Assembly: GCF_014541205.1 (NCBI RefSeq)
Contig: NZ_CP061280.1
Coordinates: 1,566,798-1,630,797 of the forward strand
DNA from: Mannheimia bovis
GTDB lineage: Bacteria; Pseudomonadota; Gammaproteobacteria; Enterobacterales; Pasteurellaceae
Length of the DNA stretch: 64,000 nucleotides
Reading direction: 5' to 3'
How positions within the stretch are numbered: the first letter of the stretch is position 1; every line of letters begins with the position of its first letter. The notes under the pieces were generated by a model, which worked only from the letters and a program-made list of their open reading frames with translations, made no database searches and was not told where the DNA came from. Position numbers and translations under genes: made by a program. This document shows positions 1 to 10,252 of this stretch, in pieces.

Positions 1-1
1 A

Positions 2-706
2 ACGGTGATGATCGTAAGTGTGAAATGGCAAAAAGTGGATATTGGTATCGATAATTTATCGCACAATTTGCATAAACAAGGTTGGAATATTGAATATGTA
101 GAGCTGGAACAAGAGCCTGCTGCTTATCAACATCTGATGCAGCAAATTCATAATATTTCGCCCTCTATTATCGTACTTGCTTCTTATTTTGCGGAAGATA
201 TTGTCCATTTTCATCAAGCCTTTATTGAAAATCCGACTAATGCAATTATCTACAGTATTTACGCACCTTCTGCGTTTTTACCACACGAGCAACCTTGTGA
301 GGGGGTGTTGTGGAGTACCAATAGTGGCTTAAGCAATAACTATTTAGGGCAGCAATTTTGCCGGTGCTATGAGCAGTTATTCGAGCGAAAACCAACCTAT
401 TCACAAGCCAGTATTGCTTATGATCAAGCTAATATTTTAGCAAACGCTTGGAAGCAAAGTGTATCGCCTCGCCATTTTAAAGCAGTTTCAAATATTATTC
501 GTCAGCAACCGCATTATGGCGTAAATGGCACTTATTATTTTAATACCGATAGCCAAATCGGTTTGACTTATCCGGAAACAAAAGACTTATCTATTAGCTT
601 GCCACAGCTTGTCTATCAAATTCAGCAAGGCAGAAGTGCGGTAATTGCACCTGAGTTATTTGCTGATTCACAATTTGTGCTACCTGCTTGGTTTTCTTAT
701 AAATGA
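2..706 (+). CDS. Periplasmic-binding-type protein, C-terminal part (truncated by window edge)
   Basis: The frame is already open at the first bases, so the true start lies upstream. The visible 230 or so residues resemble the C-terminal lobe of a type-1 periplasmic-binding (branched-chain amino-acid receptor-like) fold: alternating hydrophobic strands (SIIVLASYF, NAIIYSIYAP), a helix-rich centre (YDQANILANAW), and a late GVNGTYYFNTDSQIG segment matching the GxxGxxxFd motif of Peripla_BP_6 proteins. It ends in a terminator shortly before the torY promoter, so it is a separate transcription unit. The ligand cannot be named; the position before a TMAO/S-oxide reductase operon could suggest a sensor, but nothing in the sequence proves it. 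Confidence 0.55.
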   Translation, partial: TVMIVSVKWQKVDIGIDNLSHNLHKQGWNIEYVELEQEPAAYQHLMQQIHNISPSIIVLASYFAEDIVHFHQAFIENPTNAIIYSIYAPSAFLPHEQPCEGVLWSTNSGLSNNYLGQQFCRCYEQLFERKPTYSQASIAYDQANILANAWKQSVSPRHFKAVSNIIRQQPHYGVNGTYYFNTDSQIGLTYPETKDLSISLPQLVYQIQQGRSAVIAPELFADSQFVLPAWFSYK

Positions 707-712
707 TATTGA

Positions 713-734
713 GGGAGAGTTTTCTCCCTTTTTT
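713..734 (+). terminator. Rho-independent terminator
   Basis: GGGAGA / TCTCCC stem with a GTTT loop followed by six T, seven bases after the stop codon of the upstream gene. Confidence 0.85.
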
Positions 735-765
735 ATTTGTTATTTTTGCCTTAGATCAAACTTCA

Positions 766-822
766 TTAACTCTTTTGAGTTAATACGTATTTTTACTTAT
801 TGTTTATAACTCTAATGAGTTA
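766..822. promoter_or_regulatory. Two palindromic operator-like sites upstream of torY
   Basis: Two copies of the palindrome TAACTC-N4-GAGTTA lie at 766-783 (TTAACTCttttGAGTTAA) and 807-822. Their centres are 40 bp apart, close to four helical turns. A possible -35 (TTGTTT, 800-805) would place the second palindrome in the promoter spacer. Seen directly: the repeats and spacing. Inferred: binding by a dimeric regulator of torYZ. The sites do not look like FNR (TTGAT-N4-ATCAA) or E. coli TorR boxes, so the regulator is unknown. Confidence 0.55.
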
Positions 823-873
823 ATAAAATGCCTTCGTCTTTAATTTTTAGCGTTTTTTAGTGGGGGTAGTTAT

Positions 874-1989
874 ATGTCTAAGATGAAAAAAATAGCCGCT
901 TTTATTGGCATTATGGGGCTTGGTGCTGCCGTTTTAGGTGGTTCGCAATATGCGATGAAAACCACGAATTCGACTGAATTTTGTGTCAGCTGTCATTCAA
1001 TGACTCACCCGCAAGCAGAATGGGAAGGTAGTGTGCATTTCTCTAACCGCAAAGGGATTCGTGCCGAGTGTTCCGACTGTCACGTTCCGCAAGATGGCTT
1101 GCATTATTTCAAAGCGAAAGTGGTTGCTTTAAAAGATGTGTGGCATACCTTTGTTACTAATAAACTTCCTGACCAAGAAGCCTATGAAGCCCACCGTTTA
1201 GAAATGGCACAGCGTGTGTGGGAGGATATGAAAGAAACAGATTCTGCGACCTGCCGCTCTTGCCATAGTTTTGATGCAATGGTGCTTTCAGAGCAAAAAG
1301 AAGCTGCACAGAAAATGCACAAACTTGCTCAAGAAACTAACCAAACCTGTATTGATTGCCATAAAGGTATTGCTCACTTCTTACCTGAAATGCCGGTGGA
1401 TAATGCTGCCGCAGCAGGCGAGTTATCTAAACACGGTGCAGAATTTAACGGTAGCGATAAAACCCTCTATTCTCTTGCAATGAATACCGTGCAATTCGCA
1501 CAAGGAGGTGAGGCTCGTTTAATGCCGTTTGCAGAACTAAATGATTGGAAAGAAGAAAACGGTAAAGTGAAAGCCACTGTTAAAGGTTGGCAACAAGTCG
1601 GTGCAGAAAGCGTAGTCTATGCCGGAATGGGGCAACGCATTATGGTGGCATTACTTGGCGATGAAGAACAGAAAAAAGTCACCTTAAAACAAACCGTTCA
1701 CGATAGCGTAACTGACTCTGACTGGAAAGAGATCAGCTTTGAAGTACTCGCCGATAAAAATAGTGTAACAGCCAATGTTGCGGCACTTAACGCTTTCGGC
1801 AATAACTTAAACCAAACACATTGTAGCGGTTGCCACGCAGCAATAGGTGCCGATCACTATACTGCTAATCAGTGGATTGGCGTAGTGAACTCAATGAAAG
1901 ACCGCACTTCAATGACCGCTGATGATGTGCGTGCAGTCACGATTTATTTGCAACGTAATGCAAAAGACGTTGCAGGCAGTTCCCATTAA
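874..1989 (+). CDS. torY: Pentahaem c-type cytochrome TorY/TorC (quinol dehydrogenase)
   Basis: Membrane-anchored NapC/NirT-family cytochrome that takes electrons from menaquinol and passes them to the periplasmic reductase TorZ encoded next. It has an uncleaved N-terminal membrane helix (about residues 5-25) and five CxxCH haem sites: CVSCH 37-41, CSDCH 66-70, CRSCH 127-131, CIDCH 159-163 in the NapC-like half, and CSGCH 317-321 in the C-terminal monohaem domain that distinguishes TorC/TorY (about 370-390 residues) from tetrahaem NapC. A G-rich ribosome site precedes the ATG. Cotranscription with torZ is likely: same strand, 184 bp gap without an evident terminator. TorC and TorY are not separable by sequence alone; the torYZ name follows the lack of torR/S/D neighbours. 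Confidence 0.9.
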   Translation: MSKMKKIAAFIGIMGLGAAVLGGSQYAMKTTNSTEFCVSCHSMTHPQAEWEGSVHFSNRKGIRAECSDCHVPQDGLHYFKAKVVALKDVWHTFVTNKLPDQEAYEAHRLEMAQRVWEDMKETDSATCRSCHSFDAMVLSEQKEAAQKMHKLAQETNQTCIDCHKGIAHFLPEMPVDNAAAAGELSKHGAEFNGSDKTLYSLAMNTVQFAQGGEARLMPFAELNDWKEENGKVKATVKGWQQVGAESVVYAGMGQRIMVALLGDEEQKKVTLKQTVHDSVTDSDWKEISFEVLADKNSVTANVAALNAFGNNLNQTHCSGCHAAIGADHYTANQWIGVVNSMKDRTSMTADDVRAVTIYLQRNAKDVAGSSH

Positions 1990-2054
1990 TCTTCTTGATA
2001 CCGAGCTTGTGATCCTAAGTCCTTGGATATGGTAGCAAGCCGTAAAGATGCAAT

Positions 2055-2063
2055 ACAAGCGGT
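2055..2063 (+). repeat. Uptake signal sequence
   Basis: Exact ACAAGCGGT core followed by an A/T-rich tract and TTTTGCAAA, in the torY-torZ gap (1990-2173), which holds no other recognisable element. Confidence 0.8.
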
Positions 2064-2173
2064 AATATTTTCTGTAAGTTTTGCAAATGCTTTACCTGGA
2101 TAAGTAAGAAATTGTTTATCCACTCGATTTTAGAAAGGTGTCTTTTTTAACTTAACTTCAAATGAGGTTTATT

Positions 2174-4657
2174 ATGAAAAAACAAGGCAAAATTGACGCA
2201 AGTCGTCGTGGTTTTCTAAAAAATTCATCACTAGGCTTAGCAGCCGGTGCAGGTCTAGCGACTAGCACAACCGGTGTTGTAGGAGCATTAGTTTCTACAA
2301 GTGCTAAAGCAGCAGGAATGGAAACAGTATTTACCGCTGCACACTGGGGTCCGATTGGGGTAGTCGTGGAAAACGGTAAAGCAGTAAAATCTGCTGGTGC
2401 GATGCCGATGACCATTGAAAATGAACTACAAAGCGTTGTGCCTGATCAGCTTTATTCAGAAGCTCGTGTGAAATATCCGATGGTGCGTAAAGGCTATTTG
2501 GAAGGTAATAAAGACACTACTTTGCGTGGACGTGACGAGTGGGTACGCGTTTCTTGGGACAAAGCGTTAGATTTAGTCGCAGGCGAAGTGAAACGCGTAA
2601 CCGATGCACACGGTGCAAGCGGTATTTTCGCTGGTTCTTACGGTTGGTACAGCTCAGGTGCATTACACGCTGCTCGTACCTTATTACACCGTTACTTAAA
2701 CTTAACTGGCGGCTTCGTGGGTGTGAAAGGTGACCTTTCAACTGGTGCGGCACAGGTGATTATGCCACACGTTTTAGGTACGATTGAAGTTTACGAACAG
2801 CAAACCAGCTGGGAAGTCGTATTAGAAAACAGCGAAATCGTAGTATTCTGGGCGGCTAACCCATTCACAACCTTACGTAATGCTTGGACCTCAACCGACC
2901 AGCACGGTATCGAATACTTAACCAAACTGAAAGCTAGCGGCAAACGTGTGATCTGTATTGACCCAGTGAAAAGTGAAACCTGCCAATTCTTAGGCGCAGA
3001 GTGGATCCCAACTAACACCGCAACAGATGTAGCGTTGATGATGGGTATCGCACACACCTTAGTGACCCAAGGCAAACATGATCAAGCGTTCCTGAAAAAA
3101 TACACGAAAGGCTTCGAGCATTTTGAAACTTACTTATTAGGTAAAGAAGACAATCAGCCGAAAGATGCGGAATGGGCAGCAAAAATCACCGGCGTACCGG
3201 CAGAAACCATTAAACAATTAGCGGCAGATTTCTCGTCTAAACGCACGATGTTAATGGGCGGTTGGGGTATGCAACGCCAACGCCACGGTGAACAAACGCA
3301 CTGGATGTTAGTCACCCTTGCTTCAATGTTAGGTCAAATCGGCTTGCCGGGCGGTGGTTTTGGTTTCAGCTACCACTATGCAAACGGTGGTGTGCCAAGT
3401 GCAACGGGCGGTATTATCGGCTCAATCACGGCAACCTCTGCCGAAGCAGGTGAAAAATCTTGGTTAGACGATGCATCTAAATTCTCATTCCCTGTAGCAC
3501 GTGTGGCAGATGCGTTACTCTATCCGGGCAAAACCATCAAATTCAACGGCACGGAAATCACTTATCCGGATATCAAATTAGTGTACTGGGCGGGTGGTAA
3601 CCCATTCACTCACTTGCAAGATACTAACAAACAAGTGAAAGCGTGGCAAAAACCTGAAACCATTATCGTCAATGAAGTGAACTGGACTCCAACCGCACGT
3701 ATGGCGGATATCGTATTACCAACCACTACCAGCTACGAGCGTAATGATATTACTATGTCCGGTGACTATTCAATGATGAATATCTTCCCGATGAAACAAG
3801 TGGTTGAGCCGCAATTTGAAGCGAAAAGTGATTACGATATTTTCACCGAGCTTTCAAAACGTGCGGGTGTTGATGCCAAATTCACCGAAGGCAAAACCGA
3901 AATGGATTGGTTAAAAGGTTTCTACCAAACTGCCTTTGATGCGGCACGTAAAAACCGTGTGATTATGCCAAACTTCGATAAGTTCTGGTCAGAAAACAAA
4001 CCGGTTACTTTCAAAGCGACTGATAAAGCGAAAAAATGGGTACGCTACGAAGAGTTCCGTAATGATCCGTTATTAAATCCATTAGGTACACCATCAGGCA
4101 AAATCGAGATTTTCTCTGATGTAGTGGCGAAAATGAACTACGATGACTGTAAAGGTCACCCAACTTGGTTCGTGCCGGATGAATTTGCGGGTAATGTGAC
4201 AGCTGAGGCTCCATTAGCGTTAGTGACGCCACACCCATACTATCGCTTACACAGCCAACTTTGCCACACTTCACTGCGTGAAAAATACACTGTGGCAGGA
4301 CGTGAGCCGGTGTTAATCCACACTGAAGATGCAAAAGCACGTGGTATTGCAAATGGCGATGTGGTGCGTTTATTCAATAAACGTGGTCAAGTGCTTGCCG
4401 GTGCGGTAGTAACAGACGGCATTATTAAAGGTACAGTCTGTTTACACGAAGGGGCTTGGTACGACCCGGCAGATTTAGGTCAGTCTGAACAGCCGTTATG
4501 TAAATTCGGTAGCCCGAACGTTTTAACTCGTGACGAGGCAACTTCTAACCTTGCTCAAGCGAACTCACCGAACACGGCTATCGTCCAAGTGGAAAAATTC
4601 CAAGGCGAAGCACCCGAAGTGACCGTGTTTAAAGAGCCGAAATATACGCAAGCGTAA
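2174..4657 (+). CDS. torZ: Periplasmic trimethylamine-N-oxide / S-oxide reductase TorZ
   Basis: Molybdenum (bis-MGD) oxidoreductase of the DMSO reductase family; terminal reductase for TMAO and sulfoxides in anaerobic respiration, partner of TorY. The 827-residue protein starts with a twin-arginine leader (SRRGFLKNSSLG then an Ala/Gly hydrophobic stretch) for folded export by Tat. The molybdenum-ligand serine is in DLSTGAAQ (Ser 189). Family signatures include AAHWGPIG, RGRDEWVRVSWDKA, and the C-terminal dinucleotide-binding region around TPHPYYRLHSQL. There is no N-terminal Fe-S cysteine motif, as expected for TorA/TorZ/BisC. The start was chosen because GAGG stands six bases upstream; an in-frame ATG 12 bases earlier overlaps that ribosome site. 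A strong terminator follows. Confidence 0.92.
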   Translation: MKKQGKIDASRRGFLKNSSLGLAAGAGLATSTTGVVGALVSTSAKAAGMETVFTAAHWGPIGVVVENGKAVKSAGAMPMTIENELQSVVPDQLYSEARVKYPMVRKGYLEGNKDTTLRGRDEWVRVSWDKALDLVAGEVKRVTDAHGASGIFAGSYGWYSSGALHAARTLLHRYLNLTGGFVGVKGDLSTGAAQVIMPHVLGTIEVYEQQTSWEVVLENSEIVVFWAANPFTTLRNAWTSTDQHGIEYLTKLKASGKRVICIDPVKSETCQFLGAEWIPTNTATDVALMMGIAHTLVTQGKHDQAFLKKYTKGFEHFETYLLGKEDNQPKDAEWAAKITGVPAETIKQLAADFSSKRTMLMGGWGMQRQRHGEQTHWMLVTLASMLGQIGLPGGGFGFSYHYANGGVPSATGGIIGSITATSAEAGEKSWLDDASKFSFPVARVADALLYPGKTIKFNGTEITYPDIKLVYWAGGNPFTHLQDTNKQVKAWQKPETIIVNEVNWTPTARMADIVLPTTTSYERNDITMSGDYSMMNIFPMKQVVEPQFEAKSDYDIFTELSKRAGVDAKFTEGKTEMDWLKGFYQTAFDAARKNRVIMPNFDKFWSENKPVTFKATDKAKKWVRYEEFRNDPLLNPLGTPSGKIEIFSDVVAKMNYDDCKGHPTWFVPDEFAGNVTAEAPLALVTPHPYYRLHSQLCHTSLREKYTVAGREPVLIHTEDAKARGIANGDVVRLFNKRGQVLAGAVVTDGIIKGTVCLHEGAWYDPADLGQSEQPLCKFGSPNVLTRDEATSNLAQANSPNTAIVQVEKFQGEAPEVTVFKEPKYTQA

Positions 4658-4673
4658 TTAAATGTAAAAACTT

Positions 4674-4702
4674 AAAGGCACAGATTTTATTCTGTGCCTT
4701 TT
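4674..4702 (+). terminator. Rho-independent terminator of torYZ
   Basis: AAAGGCACAGA pairs with TCTGTGCCTTT around a six-base loop, ending in a short T run. Also usable for the opposing gltA transcript. Confidence 0.85.
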
Positions 4703-4716
4703 GTTTTGCCACTTTT

Positions 4717-4725
4717 ACAAGCGGT
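4717..4725 (+). repeat. Uptake signal sequence
   Basis: ACAAGCGGTCAATTTT followed after a short gap by TTTTTTGCAAA: a full-length copy of the Apl-type uptake motif between the convergent torZ and gltA genes. Confidence 0.85.
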
Positions 4726-4751
4726 CAATTTTACTGAATTTTTTGCAAATC

Positions 4752-6032
4752 TTATGATTTATCCATCGGTTCGAAATCACGTTTGGTTTCGCCTGTATAG
4801 ATTTGGCGAGGGCGGACGATTTTGATATTTCCTTGTAGATACATCTCTTTCCAGTGGGCAATCCAGCCAACGGTTCTTGCTAAAGCGAACATCACTGTAA
4901 ACATCGAAGTCGGAATACCGATTGCTTTTAGTACTATACCGGAGTAGAAGTCTACGTTCGGATAAAGTTTATGCTCAATGAAATAAGGATCACTTAACGC
5001 AATACGTTCTAATTCCAATGCAACTTCAAATAATGGATTATCAATATTTAACTCTTTTAATACTTCGTGGCAGGTTTCACGCATTACTTTGGCACGTGGA
5101 TCGTAGTTTTTATAAACACGGTGACCAAAGCCCATTAAACGGAATGGATCATTTTTATCTTTCGCACGGGCGATAAACTCAGGAATACGATCCACTGTGC
5201 CGATTTCTTCTAACATATTGATACAAGCTTCATTCGCACCACCGTGAGCCGGTCCCCAGAGAGAGGCAATACCTGCTGCAATACAAGCAAATGGGTTCGC
5301 ACCGGAAGATGCTGCGGTACGCACAGTAGAGGTAGACGCATTTTGTTCGTGGTCGGCGTGTAAAATAAAGATTCGGTCTAATGCTCGTTCTAATACAGGG
5401 TTTACTTCGTATGGCTCACAAGGAGTTGCAAACATCATATATAAGAAGTTGCCTGCATAAGATAAATGATTTTGTGGGAACATAAACGGCTGACCAATAG
5501 AGTATTTGTAACACATTGCAGCAAGGGTTGGGATTTTAGCTAATAAGCGAATTGCGGTGAGTTCACGGTGAGCTTGGTTATTTACATCAATAGAGTCGTG
5601 ATAGAAAGCAGCTAATGCACCACTTACACCACACATTACCGCCATTGGGTGAGAATCTCGACGGAAACCGGAGAAGAATTTTGTGAGTTGCTCGTGTACC
5701 AGTGTATGTTTTTTGATAAGTTGAACAAAATCTTTGTATTCTTCTTTAGTGGGTCTTTGCCCAAATAAGAGCATATAACTTACTTCTAAATAGTCAGAAT
5801 GTTTTGCAAGCTGGTCGATTGGATAACCTCGATAGAGTAAAACCCCTTCATCACCATCCACATAAGTAATATTTGATTCACAAACGGCAGTTGAAACTAA
5901 ACCGGGATCGTAAGCAAACAATTTATGCTTTAAAAAAGGCTGAATATCTACGTTTTGATACCCTAGCGTACCTTTTTTCATAGTAAGTTCAATTTTTTCA
6001 CCAGTTTCTAGTGTTAATGTTGCTGCTGACAT
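4752..6032 (-). CDS. gltA: Citrate synthase (type II)
   Basis: Condenses acetyl-CoA with oxaloacetate to citrate, entry step of the TCA cycle. At 426 residues it matches the hexameric, NADH-regulated proteobacterial type. Conserved stretches include [20 protein letters not shown] and [16 protein letters not shown], which carry the two active-site histidines and CoA/citrate contacts, and [13 protein letters not shown] near the C-terminal catalytic aspartate region. GGAGC four bases before the ATG fixes the start; a frame extension of ten residues upstream covers this site and is unlikely to be translated. It is divergent from icd, and with icd and acnB gives the complete oxidative branch to 2-oxoglutarate. 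Confidence 0.96.
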   Translation of the reverse strand: MSAATLTLETGEKIELTMKKGTLGYQNVDIQPFLKHKLFAYDPGLVSTAVCESNITYVDGDEGVLLYRGYPIDQLAKHSDYLEVSYMLLFGQRPTKEEYKDFVQLIKKHTLVHEQLTKFFSGFRRDSHPMAVMCGVSGALAAFYHDSIDVNNQAHRELTAIRLLAKIPTLAAMCYKYSIGQPFMFPQNHLSYAGNFLYMMFATPCEPYEVNPVLERALDRIFILHADHEQNASTSTVRTAASSGANPFACIAAGIASLWGPAHGGANEACINMLEEIGTVDRIPEFIARAKDKNDPFRLMGFGHRVYKNYDPRAKVMRETCHEVLKELNIDNPLFEVALELERIALSDPYFIEHKLYPNVDFYSGIVLKAIGIPTSMFTVMFALARTVGWIAHWKEMYLQGNIKIVRPRQIYTGETKRDFEPMDKS

Positions 6033-6118
6033 ATATGCTCCTTTTTTATTTAGGTTTACCAATAAACTAGATGATTTTTAACAGAATAACAATATTTTTT
6101 TATAATTCATTTACAAAA

Positions 6119-6134
6119 TGTGCGTTGGATCACA
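6119..6134. promoter_or_regulatory. CRP-like site between gltA and icd
   Basis: TGTGCGTTGGATCACA matches the CRP consensus TGTGA-N6-TCACA at nine of ten defined positions. It lies 87 bp before the gltA start and 109 bp before the icd start, so it could act on either divergent promoter. Seen: the match and position. Inferred: cAMP-CRP control of the oxidative TCA genes. Confidence 0.6.
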
Positions 6135-6242
6135 AATCTTAATTTAGAGAAGTTCTCTTTATTTACATTTATGTATTTACTGTTTATAGTTGATTTGTTA
6201 TTAAACTGTAAATTTCATTTTTCGTCATTCGAGGGGGAGAAA

Positions 6243-7490
6243 ATGCCTACACAAGTCCAAATTCCACAAGGCGAAACCATTCAACTGAACCAAGATGGTT
6301 CTTTGCAAGTTCCTGATAATCCTATTATTCCTTTTATTGAAGGCGACGGCATCGGCGTGGATGTTACCCCTGCGATGAAAGCAGTGTTAGATGCTGCGGT
6401 TGAAAAAGCCTATCAAGGCAAGCGTAAAATTGCTTGGATGGAAATTTATGCAGGCGAAAAAGCAAATAAACTTTATGGTGAAAATACTTGGTTGCCGGAT
6501 GAAACTTTAGAACTTATTCGCCAATATCACGTTGCGATTAAAGGTCCATTAATGACCCCGGTGGGCGGTGGTATTCGTTCTTTAAACGTGGCAATGCGTC
6601 AAGGTTTAGATTTATATAACTGCTTACGTCCAATCCGTTATTATGATGGTACACCAAGCCCGGTTAAACACCCTGAATTAATTGATATGGTGATTTTCCG
6701 TGAAAACTCAGAAGATATTTACGCTGGGGTTGAGTGGGTAGCCGGTTCGCCTGAAGCAAATAAAGTAATTGAGTTTTTACAAAAAGAAATGGGCGTAAAG
6801 AAAATCCGTTTTACCGAAGATTGCGGTATCGGTATCAAGCCTGTTTCCAAGCAAGGCACTCAGCGTTTAGTGCGTGCGGCGTTACAATATGTGATTGATA
6901 ATAATCGTAAATCCCTCACTTTAGTTCACAAAGGTAATATTATGAAGTTTACCGAAGGAGCATTTAAAGAATGGGGCTACCAAGTTGCGGAAGAATTCGG
7001 TGCTAAATTAATTGATAAAGGTCCGTGGATGAGTTTAACCAATCCGAAAACAGGCGAAGAAATTATTATTAAAGACAGCATTGCCGATGCTTTCTTGCAA
7101 GAAATTTTATTACACCCGGCAGAATATGATGTAATTGCAACACTTAACTTAAACGGCGACTATATTTCTGATGCGTTAGCAGCTCAAGTAGGTGGAATAG
7201 GTATTTCTCCGGGGGCGAATATCGGTTATGAAGCAGCTATTTTTGAAGCTACTCACGGTACAGCACCAAAAATTGCGGGGCAAAATAAAGGTAATCCTGG
7301 TTCATTAATTTTAAGTGGGGAAATGATGTTACGCCACTTAGGTTGGCTTGAAGCTGCAGACTTAGTAGTTAAAGCTGTATCCAAAACCATTGCAGATAAA
7401 ACAGTCACTTTTGATTTTGCTGAAATGCTAGAAGGTGCAACATTACGCTCAACATCTGAGTTTGCACAAGACATTATTGCAAATATGTAA
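6243..7490 (+). CDS. icd: NADP-dependent isocitrate dehydrogenase
   Basis: Oxidative decarboxylation of isocitrate to 2-oxoglutarate. The 415 residues match the E. coli enzyme length and order: nucleotide and substrate loop [17 protein letters not shown], the substrate/phosphorylation-site segment [13 protein letters not shown], the [10 protein letters not shown] motif, and the metal-binding [17 protein letters not shown]. The ATG after GAGGGGGAGAAA was chosen; the frame extends 41 codons further upstream, but that part is AT-rich, non-conserved and overlaps the CRP-like site. acnB follows after 21 bases with its own ribosome site, so the two form an operon. Confidence 0.95.
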   Translation: MPTQVQIPQGETIQLNQDGSLQVPDNPIIPFIEGDGIGVDVTPAMKAVLDAAVEKAYQGKRKIAWMEIYAGEKANKLYGENTWLPDETLELIRQYHVAIKGPLMTPVGGGIRSLNVAMRQGLDLYNCLRPIRYYDGTPSPVKHPELIDMVIFRENSEDIYAGVEWVAGSPEANKVIEFLQKEMGVKKIRFTEDCGIGIKPVSKQGTQRLVRAALQYVIDNNRKSLTLVHKGNIMKFTEGAFKEWGYQVAEEFGAKLIDKGPWMSLTNPKTGEEIIIKDSIADAFLQEILLHPAEYDVIATLNLNGDYISDALAAQVGGIGISPGANIGYEAAIFEATHGTAPKIAGQNKGNPGSLILSGEMMLRHLGWLEAADLVVKAVSKTIADKTVTFDFAEMLEGATLRSTSEFAQDIIANM

Positions 7491-7511
7491 CTCAAGGATA
7501 AGGAGTAAGTT

Positions 7512-10118
7512 ATGGCAAATTTTATAGAAAATTATCAACAACAAGTTGATGAACGTGCAAAATTAGGTGTTGTTCCGCAGCCATTGACTGCAGAACAAAC
7601 CGCACAGCTAGTTGAGTTACTGAAAAATCCACCTGCCGAACAAGCGGTCTTTTTATTGGAACTTTTTGAAAATCGTATCCCTGCAGGGGTTGATGAAGCT
7701 GCTTACGTTAAAGCCGCATTTCTTGCGGATATTGTAAAAGGTGCAACTGCATCTCCTCTTATTTCGCCCGCTCACGCAGTGAAATTATTAGGTACAATGC
7801 AGGGTGGTTATAATATTGAAACATTGTTGCTGGCATTGGATAAACAGGAACTTGCTCCGATTGCCGTAGAGGCGTTATCCAAAACCTTATTAATGTTTGA
7901 TAATTTCCACGATGTAAAAGAGCGTGCGGAAAATGGCAATGAATTTGCAAAACAAGTGTTAGAATCTTGGGCAAATGCAGATTGGTTTACTTCTCGACCA
8001 AAACTTGCTGAAAAACTGACTGTTACCGTATTTAAAGTAACAGGCGAAACAAATACAGACGACCTTTCCCCTGCCCAAGATGCGTGGTCTCGCCCTGATA
8101 TTCCGCTTCACGCCCAAGCAATGTTGAAAAATGAACGCGATGGCATTTTCCCTGATGACAACGGACACGTTGGTCCGATTAAACAGTTAGAAGCGTTGAA
8201 AGAAAAAGGATTTCCTCTAGCTTATGTAGGCGATGTGGTAGGAACCGGCTCTTCTCGTAAATCTGCAACTAACTCCGTACTTTGGTTTATGGGGGAAGAT
8301 ATTCCATACATTCCAAATAAACGAGCCGGTGGCATAGTATTAGGCGGTAAAATTGCTCCGATTTTCTTTAATACGCTTGAGGATGCTGGTTCATTGCCGA
8401 TTGAGGTAGACGTTACCCGGCTCAATATGGGTGATGTAATTGATATTTATCCTTACGAAGGCAAAATTCGTAAACATAATTCCGATGAAGTATTAGCAGA
8501 ATTTGAGCTAAAAACGGAAGTATTACTTGATGAAGTACGAGCGGGCGGACGAATTCCACTGATTATCGGGCGTGGTTTAACTCATAAAGCAAGAGTTGCA
8601 CTTGGTTTACCGGAAAGTGATGTATTCATTAAACCACAAGCTATTTCAGATAGCGATAAAGGTTATACATTAGCACAAAAAATGGTGGGGCGTGCTTGCG
8701 GTGTGGAAGGCGTTCGTCCGGGTCAATATTGTGAACCACGAATGACTTCTGTTGGCTCACAAGATACCACAGGTCCAATGACGAGAGACGAACTAAAAGA
8801 TTTAGCTTGTTTAGGCTTCTCGGCAGATCTTGTAATGCAATCATTCTGCCACACAGCTGCTTACCCAAAACCTGTTGATGTAGTAACACATCACACCTTG
8901 CCTGATTTTATTATGAACCGTGGTGGTGTTTCACTTCGCCCGGGTGATGGCGTTATTCACTCTTGGTTAAACCGTATGCTACTACCTGATACAGTGGGTA
9001 CAGGTGGCGATTCTCACACCCGTTTCCCAATCGGTATCTCATTCCCAGCAGGTTCAGGTTTAGTGGCTTTTGCCGCTGCAACAGGAGTAATGCCATTGGA
9101 TATGCCGGAATCGGTATTGGTGCGTTTTTCAGGCACAATGCAGCCGGGTATTACGCTGCGTGATTTAGTACACGCTATTCCTTATTATGCTATTCAACAA
9201 GGGTTATTAACCGTTGAGAAAAAAGGTAAGAAAAATATTTTCTCCGGTCGCATTTTAGAGATTGAAGGGTTGGAAGATCTGAAAATCGAGCAGGCCTTTG
9301 AGCTTTCAGATGCCTCTGCAGAACGTTCTGCTGCAGCTTGTACCATTAAGCTCAACAAAGAGCCGATTATTGAGTATCTAAACTCTAACATTACGCTTTT
9401 AAAATGGATGATTGCCGAAGGTTATGATGATAAACGCACCCTTGAACGCCGTATCGCCAATATGCAAGCGTGGTTGGATAATCCACAGTTGTTAGAGGCA
9501 GATGAAAATGCGGAATATGCGGCAGTTATTGAGATCAACTTAGATGAAATCAAAGAGCCGATTGTCTGTGTACCGAACGACCCTGATGATGCTCGCCTGC
9601 TTTCTCAAGTACAAGGCGATAAAATTGATGAAGTCTTTATCGGATCTTGTATGACTAATATCGGGCACTTCCGTGCGGCAGGTAAATTACTCAGCCAAGT
9701 AAAAGGGGAGTTACCAACCAAACTTTGGATTGCTCCACCAACCAAAATGGATGCAGCATTGTTAACTGAAGAGGGCTATTACAGTATTTATGGTAAAAGT
9801 GGAGCAAGAGTTGAAATGCCGGGTTGCTCACTCTGTATGGGTAACCAAGCACGCGTAGCGAATAACGCCAGCGTGGTTTCAACTTCAACGAGAAACTTCC
9901 CGAACCGCTTAGGACAAGGAGCGAATGTGTATTTAGCCTCTGCAGAATTAGCGGCAGTTTCAGCCTTGCTAGGTAAATTACCAACACCAGAAGAGTATCT
10001 CGGTTATGTAAATGACCTACAACAAAACAAAGATGACATTTACCGCTATATGAACTTTGACCAAATTAATAGTTATGTGAAAAAAGCGGATAATGTGATT
10101 GTTCAAGTCGCACTTTAG
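7512..10118 (+). CDS. acnB: Aconitate hydratase B
   Basis: Bifunctional aconitase/2-methylisocitrate dehydratase of the AcnB type, interconverting citrate and isocitrate in the cytoplasm. 868 residues is the usual length. The N-terminal HEAT-like domain (about 1-160) and the swivel domain in second place (about 165-380) are the AcnB order, unlike AcnA. The [4Fe-4S] ligands are Cys in [12 protein letters not shown] and the pair in [11 protein letters not shown]. It shares an operon with icd and is followed by a terminator. An exact uptake 9-mer lies inside the gene at 7640-7648. Confidence 0.96.
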   Translation: MANFIENYQQQVDERAKLGVVPQPLTAEQTAQLVELLKNPPAEQAVFLLELFENRIPAGVDEAAYVKAAFLADIVKGATASPLISPAHAVKLLGTMQGGYNIETLLLALDKQELAPIAVEALSKTLLMFDNFHDVKERAENGNEFAKQVLESWANADWFTSRPKLAEKLTVTVFKVTGETNTDDLSPAQDAWSRPDIPLHAQAMLKNERDGIFPDDNGHVGPIKQLEALKEKGFPLAYVGDVVGTGSSRKSATNSVLWFMGEDIPYIPNKRAGGIVLGGKIAPIFFNTLEDAGSLPIEVDVTRLNMGDVIDIYPYEGKIRKHNSDEVLAEFELKTEVLLDEVRAGGRIPLIIGRGLTHKARVALGLPESDVFIKPQAISDSDKGYTLAQKMVGRACGVEGVRPGQYCEPRMTSVGSQDTTGPMTRDELKDLACLGFSADLVMQSFCHTAAYPKPVDVVTHHTLPDFIMNRGGVSLRPGDGVIHSWLNRMLLPDTVGTGGDSHTRFPIGISFPAGSGLVAFAAATGVMPLDMPESVLVRFSGTMQPGITLRDLVHAIPYYAIQQGLLTVEKKGKKNIFSGRILEIEGLEDLKIEQAFELSDASAERSAAACTIKLNKEPIIEYLNSNITLLKWMIAEGYDDKRTLERRIANMQAWLDNPQLLEADENAEYAAVIEINLDEIKEPIVCVPNDPDDARLLSQVQGDKIDEVFIGSCMTNIGHFRAAGKLLSQVKGELPTKLWIAPPTKMDAALLTEEGYYSIYGKSGARVEMPGCSLCMGNQARVANNASVVSTSTRNFPNRLGQGANVYLASAELAAVSALLGKLPTPEEYLGYVNDLQQNKDDIYRYMNFDQINSYVKKADNVIVQVAL

Positions 10119-10128
10119 TGAATAAATA

Positions 10129-10153
10129 AGCCCACCTTCTTAGGTGGGTTTTT
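10129..10153 (+). terminator. Rho-independent terminator of icd-acnB
   Basis: CCCACCT / AGGTGGG stem (10131-10148) with a four-base loop and a T5 tail, 11 bases after the acnB stop. Confidence 0.9.
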
Positions 10154-10252
10154 ATTTGCAAATTTTCATTAAAAAACGACCGCTTGCAGTTGCAACTTCC
10201 CGCTTAATCCAGTAAATTCCATTCAATTTTATAAAATAAAGGCACGAATTAA

